The notes beneath the pieces were generated by a model that was given only the letters and a program-made list of their open reading frames with translations, did not search any database and was not told the DNA's origin. A stretch of 64,000 nt of DNA. Origin: Enterococcus florum (GTDB lineage Bacteria; Bacillota; Bacilli; Lactobacillales; Enterococcaceae). The position numbers were made by a program, and so were the translations under genes. The stretch lies in the NCBI RefSeq assembly GCF_004309355.1, contig NZ_BJCC01000002.1, positions 29,757-93,756 of the forward strand, read 5' to 3'. This document shows positions 26,510-33,739 of the stretch, piece after piece (position 1 is the first letter of the stretch; the number at the start of each line of letters is the position of its first letter).

Positions 26510-29443
26510 ATGAAATCATCCGATGATCATCGCATGTTGGAAATGATCGAATCCGAGGATCCAAAAAATCCTTATACAGATCAAGAGCTGGCTGAACAGT
26601 TGCATTTATCCCGCAGCAAGTTAACGATGATGAGAAAAAATGCAGGGATCGAAAACTCAAGAGAACGCAGAGAGCAAATTTTACTAGAAGATATCCAAGC
26701 GATTTTGAAAGCGGAACCAACCGTCAGTATGAATCAGCTGACAAAAAGGCTGGTGGAGATTGGATACCGTATTACGTTGAACAGTATTATTAGTTTTATG
26801 GACCAGCAAGGTCTGTCAATCGATGCAAATTTGCAAGAAGAAGCGCAGCCACGAGCTCCTAGAAACGAAGCGTTTACCGGGATAATCGGAGCGCAACGTA
26901 GTTTGAGTATTCAAGTGGAGCAAGCGAAGGCAGCGGCTATGTATCCGCCGATCGGCCTGCATACACTGATCGTAGGGGAGACCGGTGTAGGAAAAAGTAT
27001 TTTAGCTGAGGCGATGTACAAGTTTGCTTTAGTCAACAAACAGCTGGAAGAAAAGGAGATGCCGTTCGTTGAGTTGAACTGTGCGGATTATGCAGAAAAT
27101 CCGCAATTGCTGACGGCTCAGCTTTTCGGGTACAAAAAAGGCGCGTTTACTGGTGCTGACGAGGATCGTGATGGCATGATCAGTCAGGCAAATGGAGGCA
27201 TCCTCTTTTTGGACGAAGTACATCGGATGCCGCCAGATGGCCAGGAGATGCTTTTCCAGTTAATTGATAAGGGTGTCTACCGACGTTTGGGTGATCGTTT
27301 GACGAGAAATGCCCAAGTCATGATTATTGCGGCAACAACAGAAGATATTGAGACAAACTTGTTGGATACTTTTCGCCGCCGGATTCCAATGGTGATTGTT
27401 GTTCCACCCTTGTCTTTGCGTGGTATCGATGAAAAATACGATATCGTCATGAACTTTTTCCGTCAAGAGGCCCAGAGAGTCAATCGAGAAATATTCATTA
27501 CCTCTGATGCGCTAAGACGACTGCTGTCTCTTCATTATCCGGGGAATATTGGCGAGTTGCGCAGCAAAATCCAAGTGGCCTGTGCCAAGGGGTATCTAGC
27601 CTGTATGCACAAGTCAGAGAATAATTCTCGGATTATTATTGATCGAGAGGCCTTGGTTTTGTCCAATCAGAAGATTCAAGAAACCGAAGCACCTTCAAAA
27701 GAGATCGAGTTCTTTTCTTCTAAGGATCTGACGGTCTATCCAACGGACAAAACGATGATTCCAGAGTTGAAAATCAATGATCCTTATGAATTTTCTGATA
27801 CGCTTTATCGAATTATTGAGACCGAATATACCAAGCTTCAGGCAGATCAACTGTCCGAAAAAGAGATCAACTCAATCATTTGGAAATTAATGGAAAAGAA
27901 AATTTCTCGTTACATCACCAATATCCAAACCGATAAAACCGTAAGCCAATTCACCGACAATATTCAAACGATCGTGGAAGAAGAACTGCTGAGTATGGTG
28001 GAGGAGATGCTGGAGATAGCCAAAGAGGAATTAGGGGAAATCGATAAATCGTTACTGTTTTGTTTGGCTACACATTTTAATGCCTCAGTTGAACGGATTC
28101 GCAAAGGCGAGCATATTCTCAATCCTAATTTAGACAATGTCAAAAAACATTACCCGAAAGAATTTAAACTAGCGTATAGGATGGCCCAACTGGCAAAAAA
28201 GCATATCGGGATGGAACTTCCTGATGAAGAGATCGGTTTTATTGCGATGTATCTTTCCGCGACAAACAGCGGAAAGGTGCGTTATGGCGAGGCGATCGGG
28301 GTCATCGTTGTGACACATGGGCGGGTAGCAGCTGAGATGGTTGCAGTAGCGAATGAACTGATGGGAAGCTCGCATCTGACATCGCTTTGTATCAGTTTAG
28401 ATGAAAGCCCGCGATCAATCTATACACGTTTGCTGAACCTGGTGGAGAAAAATAATCAAGGACGTGGCGTCTTGATTCTTGTGGATATGGGCTCGCCGGA
28501 AACTTTTGGCAGTCAGATCGGTGAAGAATTAGGGATCGAAGTCCGAACCGTTAATCGAGTAGACACACTGATGGTTCTGGATGCGATTCGTAAAACGCAG
28601 CTGGTGGATATGGATTTGGATGAAGTAGCGGAATCGTTGGTCAAGCAGCGGCAAAATGTAGTGCTGAAAAGCCAGCCTGTGTTATCAAATAAAAAAATCG
28701 CCTTCGTTTGTTTCTGCTTAACCGGAGAAGGCTGTGCCAAATATTTATATGAGTATTTGAAGGACAGTGTACTGGAGTTGTTTTCCGAGGTGGAATTTAT
28801 CTTCTTGAATGTATTGAATGATCGGGGAATCGAGCAGCAAATCAGTGAAGTGAGGGAACAGTATCACCTCATTGGAATGGCTGGCTCGCTCGATATTGAT
28901 GCAGGTAGTATCCCTTTATTTTTAATGCAGGAAATGCACCAACCAGGAGCATTGGAGCGCTTTTTATTAAGAATAAAAAAACGGTATCAGAATTCACAAA
29001 TAGAGAGCAGAAACCAAGTTTCAACCATTGTGAGCGCTGATCTGATTTTTGTCGATCACGACATTCGAACAAAAGAGCAAGCAATTCATTTTTTGTCCGA
29101 TCAGCTGGTTGAAAAAAATTACGTGAAGCCCAGCTTTGTAAAAACGGTCATTGAGCGAGAAGAGCTGGTACCCACCTGTTTGGAAACAGGGGTAGCGATC
29201 CCTCATGGGTACTTTTCAGAAGTAAAAAAACCGCAAATTGCGGTACTGCTTCCTAAAGAACCGATTCCTTGGGGTGGTCAGTCAGAAGCGAAGCTCGTTC
29301 TCTTATTAGCCTTTACCGAGAATACCAGCCAAATTTTCAGTCAGGTTTATTCCGTCATTTCTGACATGGACTTGGTTGAGGCAGTGGTGGAAGCGAAGGA
29401 CAAAGAACAAATTCGAAACTATTTAGATCCTTTTTCCTCGTAA
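26510..29443 (+). CDS. LevR-like sigma-54-dependent activator with PTS domains
   Basis: A 977-residue regulator. Order: N-terminal DNA-binding region with helix-turn-helix (1-110); AAA+ domain with Walker A GETGVGKS (156-163), GAFTGA (211-216, contacts sigma-54) and Walker B ILFLDE (231-236); PRD domain (about 440-570); EIIA-mannose-like domain with VIVVTHGRVAAEM; an EIIB-like stretch with CFCLTGEGC; and a C-terminal EIIA-fructose-like domain with ETGVAIPHGYF. LevR usually ends in a second PRD; here an EIIA domain takes that place. GGGGGAGG sets ATG 26510. It most likely activates the promoter at 23161 in response to PTS phosphorylation. Confidence 0.92.
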   Translation: MKSSDDHRMLEMIESEDPKNPYTDQELAEQLHLSRSKLTMMRKNAGIENSRERREQILLEDIQAILKAEPTVSMNQLTKRLVEIGYRITLNSIISFMDQQGLSIDANLQEEAQPRAPRNEAFTGIIGAQRSLSIQVEQAKAAAMYPPIGLHTLIVGETGVGKSILAEAMYKFALVNKQLEEKEMPFVELNCADYAENPQLLTAQLFGYKKGAFTGADEDRDGMISQANGGILFLDEVHRMPPDGQEMLFQLIDKGVYRRLGDRLTRNAQVMIIAATTEDIETNLLDTFRRRIPMVIVVPPLSLRGIDEKYDIVMNFFRQEAQRVNREIFITSDALRRLLSLHYPGNIGELRSKIQVACAKGYLACMHKSENNSRIIIDREALVLSNQKIQETEAPSKEIEFFSSKDLTVYPTDKTMIPELKINDPYEFSDTLYRIIETEYTKLQADQLSEKEINSIIWKLMEKKISRYITNIQTDKTVSQFTDNIQTIVEEELLSMVEEMLEIAKEELGEIDKSLLFCLATHFNASVERIRKGEHILNPNLDNVKKHYPKEFKLAYRMAQLAKKHIGMELPDEEIGFIAMYLSATNSGKVRYGEAIGVIVVTHGRVAAEMVAVANELMGSSHLTSLCISLDESPRSIYTRLLNLVEKNNQGRGVLILVDMGSPETFGSQIGEELGIEVRTVNRVDTLMVLDAIRKTQLVDMDLDEVAESLVKQRQNVVLKSQPVLSNKKIAFVCFCLTGEGCAKYLYEYLKDSVLELFSEVEFIFLNVLNDRGIEQQISEVREQYHLIGMAGSLDIDAGSIPLFLMQEMHQPGALERFLLRIKKRYQNSQIESRNQVSTIVSADLIFVDHDIRTKEQAIHFLSDQLVEKNYVKPSFVKTVIEREELVPTCLETGVAIPHGYFSEVKKPQIAVLLPKEPIPWGGQSEAKLVLLLAFTENTSQIFSQVYSVISDMDLVEAVVEAKDKEQIRNYLDPFSS

Positions 29444-29472
29444 AAGAGAAAGGGATCTAAGTAGTTCTTTCT
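29417..29472 (+). terminator. hairpin at the end of the activator gene (terminator or attenuator)
   Basis: AACTATTTAGATCC (29417-29430) pairs with GGATCTAAGTAGTT (29453-29466) with one G-U pair, and inner TTTTTC/GAGAAA extends the stem. It spans the activator stop codon and is followed by a short mixed T tract. It would lower expression of the downstream RuBisCO-like and dehydrogenase genes relative to the PTS genes. Confidence 0.5.
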
Positions 29473-29552
29473 TAAACAGTCGAGGATGTGGAGGAAAAGA
29501 TGGATCGTCGATAGTTAGTCAACTAAAAAATTGAAAAGAGATGAAAAAAATC

Positions 29553-30785
29553 ATGAAATTTGAAACATTGAAAATGGCTGAAGGGTTAGGGAATGAATTT
29601 GTAGTCGCTACTTATTACATGCGATCAGAAAAGGAACCAGATCTCTACGATTGGGTGAAATTGGTTGCAGCAGATCAAAGTGCGGGGACGTGGACGCACG
29701 TAGAAGGGGAAACACCAGAAGTCATTGCCTTGTATGGGGCAAAAGTAGTCGGTGTCTATCCTATGTCCGATGGGATTTCTTGTGTGGCTCGTGTCGCATA
29801 CCCGATCGCCAACTTCCCAGCCTATATGGCGATGGTGATCAGTACGGTTGCTGGAAATGTATTGGCACAAGATGGCATTCGTTTGGTAGACATTGAGTTT
29901 CCAGAAGTGGTGCTGGAACAATTCACAGGTCCGCTATTAGGTGTCAGCGGGATTCGCAAGTTGTTAGGGATCAAAAACCGTCCGTTAGTTGGAGCGATTT
30001 TGAAACCATGTATCGGTGTTCCTCCAGAGGCTAGTGCAGCAGGCGCAGCCAAGGCTGCATTAGGCGGGGCAGATGTAATCAAGGATGATGAATTGCTAAG
30101 CGATCCGGCATACTCGCCCATGATTGATCGGGTGAAAACGGTGATGTCTCACTTGAAGGATGTTGGCAAAGACCAAACAACTTTATATGCAATCAATATT
30201 ACTGGTCAAAATGTAGTGGATCGTGCCAAAGCAGCGATCGATGCAGGTGCCAACTCGATCATGGTCAATTACAATGCGCTAGGTTGGGCAGCAACGGAAG
30301 ACCTAGTTCGTTTCTTAAAGAAAGAAAACATCAAAATCCCGATTTTTGGTCACTGTGCAGGAGCAGGTGCTTATTATCGCTCAGCAAATAATGGGATGTC
30401 TGCGGCTCTAAGCTGTGGTAAATTGCCGCGAATGATTGGAATGGACATGCCTCTGGTTTATCCAGACAGCGGACGTTTTGGCACAACTACCGATGAATTA
30501 GTTGAAACCCACAGTGCTCTATCCACCCCGATGAAAGGCATCGAACCCGCATTTACGACAGTTGCTGGCGGTGTACACCCAGGAAGTATCGAGTACTTAA
30601 TGAACCTATTGGGTAATGAAACCATCTTGATGGCTGGCGGTGGAATTTATGGTCATCCGGCCGGAGCGATTTCAGGCGCTAAAGCGTTGCTGCAGGCGAT
30701 CGAAGCTGTGATGGAAGGGATTCCTGTGACAGAGGCAGCGAAAAACCATGAAGAATTGGATCAAGCATTGAAATTCTGGTCCTAG
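29553..30785 (+). CDS. RuBisCO-like protein (form IV)
   Basis: A 410-residue RuBisCO large-subunit homolog, shorter than true RuBisCO (about 460-475). Motifs that align with the active site: GTWT (45-48; Thr65/Trp66 of spinach), GNV (101-103; Asn123), Lys-151 in LKPCIGV (Lys175), KDDE at 177-180 (carbamylated Lys201, Asp203, Glu204), His-267 (His294), and the phosphate loops AGG (338-340) and GGGIYGHP. Residues equal to Lys177, Arg295, Lys334 and Ser379 appear changed, so CO2 fixation is unlikely. Known relatives enolise, isomerise or decarboxylate sugar phosphates. ATG 29553 has the better ribosome-binding site; ATG 29541 is possible. Confidence 0.92.
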   Translation: MKFETLKMAEGLGNEFVVATYYMRSEKEPDLYDWVKLVAADQSAGTWTHVEGETPEVIALYGAKVVGVYPMSDGISCVARVAYPIANFPAYMAMVISTVAGNVLAQDGIRLVDIEFPEVVLEQFTGPLLGVSGIRKLLGIKNRPLVGAILKPCIGVPPEASAAGAAKAALGGADVIKDDELLSDPAYSPMIDRVKTVMSHLKDVGKDQTTLYAINITGQNVVDRAKAAIDAGANSIMVNYNALGWAATEDLVRFLKKENIKIPIFGHCAGAGAYYRSANNGMSAALSCGKLPRMIGMDMPLVYPDSGRFGTTTDELVETHSALSTPMKGIEPAFTTVAGGVHPGSIEYLMNLLGNETILMAGGGIYGHPAGAISGAKALLQAIEAVMEGIPVTEAAKNHEELDQALKFWS

Positions 30786-30813
30786 CCAAACACATATATT
30801 AGGAGGAAGTGCG

Positions 30814-31818
30814 TTGGAAACAAAACTTTCAAAAGAAACTTTGTTAAAACTTTATCAAACTATGATCCGTATTCGGGCTTTTGAGAATGAAGCGATCGAA
30901 TTGGCCAAGGCAAATATTACGCGAGCGGCAGTCCATACTTACAATGGAGAGGAAGCGATTGCTGTAGGGGTGTGTGCGCATCTGACAGATAAGGATTACA
31001 TCACTTCGACTCACCGCGGACATGGCCATTGTATTGCCAAAGGTGCAGATCTGCGTCGAATGTTTGCGGAATTGATGGGGCGTGAAGCCGGTTACTGCAA
31101 AGGTAAGGGCGGTTCAATGCACATTGCCGATCTGACCACTGGAAATTTAGGAGCCAACGGAATCGTCGGCGGCGGCATTCCCATGGCGATGGGCGCTGCG
31201 TTAGGACTGCAGGTAGCACATGAACCCCATTTATCAGTTTCCTTCTTTGGTGATGGCGCTTCAAATGAAGGCTCCTTCCACGAAGCGTTGAACATGGCTT
31301 CGATTTGGAAGCTGCCGGTCGTTTTTATTTGTGAAAACAATAAATATGGTATCTCTACGTCTACCGAAAAATCGATGAACATCAAACACATTTCTGATCG
31401 TGCCAAAGGCTATGGTATAAAAGGCATCACGATTGACGGAAATGACTTGATCAAAGTCTATGAAACCTTTGCGGAAGTCAAAAAGTACGTTTTAGCCGGC
31501 AACGGTCCGGTTTTATTGGAAATGGATACCTATCGGATATCTGGGCACTATTTTGGAGACAATGAAAATTATCGTGATCGCGCGGACGTGGAAAAATGGC
31601 GCAAAAAGGACCCTATTCTACGATGCGAGCAGCTTCTGATCACTGATTATGATATGACGGAAGAAGAATTAAGAGCCATCGAAAAAGAGGAAAATCAAGC
31701 AGTGCTGGCCGCATCGGAACTAGCCAAGCAAGATCCGGAACCGGCGATTGAAGATATGATGGATGATCTGTATGATCCAACCTTCGAAGCCATCGAATGG
31801 AAAATATTTTCTAAGTAG
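30814..31818 (+). CDS. TPP-dependent dehydrogenase E1 alpha (acetoin/2-oxoacid type)
   Basis: A 334-residue E1 alpha of the acetoin/pyruvate/branched-chain dehydrogenase family. It binds thiamine diphosphate through GDGASNEGSFHEALNMASIWKLP ending in CENN. Other conserved segments are AVHTYNGEEAIAVGVCAHL, STHRGHGHCIAKGAD and GREAGYCKGKGGSMH. Length is that of AcoA-type subunits. TTG 30814 follows AGGAGG by seven bases. It lies 28 bp after the RuBisCO-like gene, so the two are co-transcribed. Confidence 0.93.
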   Translation: METKLSKETLLKLYQTMIRIRAFENEAIELAKANITRAAVHTYNGEEAIAVGVCAHLTDKDYITSTHRGHGHCIAKGADLRRMFAELMGREAGYCKGKGGSMHIADLTTGNLGANGIVGGGIPMAMGAALGLQVAHEPHLSVSFFGDGASNEGSFHEALNMASIWKLPVVFICENNKYGISTSTEKSMNIKHISDRAKGYGIKGITIDGNDLIKVYETFAEVKKYVLAGNGPVLLEMDTYRISGHYFGDNENYRDRADVEKWRKKDPILRCEQLLITDYDMTEEELRAIEKEENQAVLAASELAKQDPEPAIEDMMDDLYDPTFEAIEWKIFSK

Positions 31819-31832
31819 GAAAGGAGATTATT

Positions 31833-32804
31833 ATGCGGAAACTTTCAATGCGTCAAGCGGTCAATGAAGCACTGCACATTGCCTTTAACAGTGACGAAAA
31901 TGTATTTACTATCGGAGAAGACATCGCAGTATACGGAGGACAGCTGCGCTGCAGCTATGATTTGCTGGATCATTTTGGAGAGGAACGGGTACGAGATACC
32001 CCAATTTCTGAAGTGGCGATCGTCGGGGCAGGGATCGGCTCAGCCATGATTGGTCGACGGCCGATCGTGGAGCTGTCTTACATGGATTTTATTGGTGTTT
32101 GTTTTGACCAGATTTTGAACCAGGCGGCAAAAATGCGTTATATGTATGGCGGTGGAGTCAGTATTCCTCTAGTCATTCGAACTCAATGCGGAGCAGGATT
32201 GGGAAATGGAGCGCAGCATTCCCAATCGCTGGAAAATATTTTGTCTCATGTGCCGGGGATTCGGGTGGTCATGCCGTCAAATGCTTACGATGCCAAAGGG
32301 CTTTTGCTGCGAGCGATTCGTGACAACAATCCGGTGGTGTTTGTGGAACACAAAGCGCTATACAAATTAAAATGCGAAGTGCCGGAAGAGCCGTATGAGG
32401 TAGGTTACGAAAGCGAAGTGAAGGAAGAGGGAACGGATATCACGATCATTGCGTACTCCGCAATGGTCAACGTGGCTCTAAAAGCGGCCAAGAAGCTGAA
32501 AGAAGAAGGGATCAGCGCGGAGGTAGTTGATGTAAAAAGTATCGAACCCTTAGATATGGCGCCAATCTTAAAATCGGTTGAAAAGACTGGACATGCTGTG
32601 ATCGTCCACGAGGCCGTGAGAAAATCTGGTTTTGGTGGGGAGATCGCAACCCAGATTCAAGAATTTGCGTTTGATCAGTTGAAGAAACCGATCTTGCGGG
32701 TCACTGCACCGGATGTGCCCGTCCCATTCGCTCGGAATCTTGAAAAGGCGTATGTTCCAGACGAAGGGCAAGTCATTGAAGCAGTCAAAAAAACAGTAAG
32801 GTAG
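31833..32804 (+). CDS. TPP-dependent dehydrogenase E1 beta
   Basis: A 323-residue E1 beta. Characteristic segments are RQAVNEALHIAFNSDENVFTIGEDIAVYGG, RVRDTPISEVAIVGAGIGSAMIG, and RTQCGAGLGNGAQHSQSLE, with the C-terminal transketolase-like domain carrying HEAVRKSGFGGEIATQI. It pairs with E1 alpha, 14 bp upstream, to decarboxylate or cleave the oxo substrate and transfer the acyl group to lipoate. AAAGGAG precedes ATG 31833. Confidence 0.93.
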   Translation: MRKLSMRQAVNEALHIAFNSDENVFTIGEDIAVYGGQLRCSYDLLDHFGEERVRDTPISEVAIVGAGIGSAMIGRRPIVELSYMDFIGVCFDQILNQAAKMRYMYGGGVSIPLVIRTQCGAGLGNGAQHSQSLENILSHVPGIRVVMPSNAYDAKGLLLRAIRDNNPVVFVEHKALYKLKCEVPEEPYEVGYESEVKEEGTDITIIAYSAMVNVALKAAKKLKEEGISAEVVDVKSIEPLDMAPILKSVEKTGHAVIVHEAVRKSGFGGEIATQIQEFAFDQLKKPILRVTAPDVPVPFARNLEKAYVPDEGQVIEAVKKTVR

Positions 32805-32816
32805 GAGAGATAGAGG

Positions 32817-33059
32817 ATGAGAAAAGAAGTAATCATGCCGAAAATCGGTTTAGATATGGATGAAGGAACTATTATTACTTGGTACAAAAAAGTCGGTGAT
32901 GCAGTGAAAAAAGGCGAAATGCTGGTAGAAATCGAAACCGACAAAGCAACGACCGATGTGGAAGCGACTGTTGACGGTGTCATGGCAGAGATCGTGGAAG
33001 AAGAAGATGCAACGGTGGAGATTGGCGAAACAATCGCCTGGATTGAAGTCGATGAGTAG
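32817..33059 (+). CDS. stand-alone lipoyl-domain protein (split E2, lipoyl part)
   Basis: An 80-residue protein that is a complete biotinyl/lipoyl domain and nothing else. It starts MRKEVIMPKIGLDMDEGTII, and the lipoylated lysine is Lys-43 in EIETDKATTDVEA. In normal complexes this domain is fused to the E2 acyltransferase. Here the stop TAG (33057-33059) comes right after the domain, and the next frame starts inside the stop region. It would carry acyl groups between E1, E2 and E3 as a free protein, like GcvH does in glycine cleavage. Confidence 0.9.
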   Translation: MRKEVIMPKIGLDMDEGTIITWYKKVGDAVKKGEMLVEIETDKATTDVEATVDGVMAEIVEEEDATVEIGETIAWIEVDE

Positions 33060-33729
33060 TGGAGGAAAAAAGCTGACTGGAATCAAAAAGGCTATGGCGA
33101 AGCAAATGATCCGCAGCTGGACCGATGTGCCACAGTTTCAACTGAGCACGACGGTTCGCTGTGACAATCTGATCGCGTATCGCAAAAGTCTGCCGGCAAA
33201 AATCTCATTTACGGCATTGATTGCCAAGGCAGCTGCCATAGTTTTGAAGGAATTTCCGGAACTCAACCAGCGTTTTGTGGACGGGCTGGTTGAGTCAGTG
33301 GAAACCGTAAATATCGGGATCGCTAGCGATACAAAAAGGGGGTTGCTGGTTCCAGTCATCTCGATGGCGGATACCAAGTCGCTGGTGGAACTTCAAACAG
33401 ACTTGAATCAAATCAAAGAACAAAGCAAAGTCGGAAAATTCGCAATGGAGCAGCTCACTGGCGGCACGTTTACGATCAGCAATTTGGGGATGTTCAACGT
33501 AGAACAGTTTTCCTCGATTGTGAACACACCTGAATTAGGGATCTTAGCAATCGGAAAAATCGCTCGCAAGCCTTATGTTGACGAAGAGAACCAGTTGATT
33601 GCGGCTTCTGTCTTACAGCCGGTTTTAACTCTAGATCATCGCGTAGCAGATGGTGCGCTGGGGGCACGTTTTCTCACTCGATTCGCAGAAATTATTGAAC
33701 AGCCAAAAATCCATTTACCAAAGGAATAG
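33052..33729 (+). CDS. dihydrolipoamide acyltransferase E2, catalytic domain only
   Basis: A 225-residue protein equal to the E2 catalytic domain. It begins KKLTGIKKAMAKQMIRSW, the usual domain boundary, and has the active-site motif TLDHRVADG with His-196 and Asp-200. There is no lipoyl domain and no peripheral subunit-binding domain. ATG 33052 overlaps the end of the lipoyl gene by eight bases, with no good ribosome-binding site, so translation is probably coupled. An in-frame extension upstream only shadows the lipoyl gene. Confidence 0.88.
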   Translation: MSSGGKKLTGIKKAMAKQMIRSWTDVPQFQLSTTVRCDNLIAYRKSLPAKISFTALIAKAAAIVLKEFPELNQRFVDGLVESVETVNIGIASDTKRGLLVPVISMADTKSLVELQTDLNQIKEQSKVGKFAMEQLTGGTFTISNLGMFNVEQFSSIVNTPELGILAIGKIARKPYVDEENQLIAASVLQPVLTLDHRVADGALGARFLTRFAEIIEQPKIHLPKE

Positions 33730-33739
33730 GGGGATATCG

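Noticed and set aside
29512..29525. Operator TAGTT-AGTC-AACTA before the RuBisCO-like gene
   Set aside because: The arms are only five bases in AT-rich sequence, too short to support without conservation data.
29553..30785. True CO2-fixing RuBisCO
   Set aside because: The protein is short, several catalytic residues (Lys177, Arg295, Lys334, Ser379 equivalents) are replaced, and no phosphoribulokinase is in the window. The context is catabolic.
30844..31406. Minus-strand genes inside E1 alpha
   Set aside because: They are shadows of a well-conserved gene and show no ribosome-binding sites or recognisable sequence.
32956..33051. Longer N-terminus of the E2 catalytic protein
   Set aside because: The extension is a Trp/Arg/Lys-rich shadow of the lipoyl gene with no family similarity.
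33650..33739. Longer N-terminus of the E3 gene
   Set aside because: It overlaps the end of the E2 gene, and the FAD-binding motif begins right after TTG 33740.
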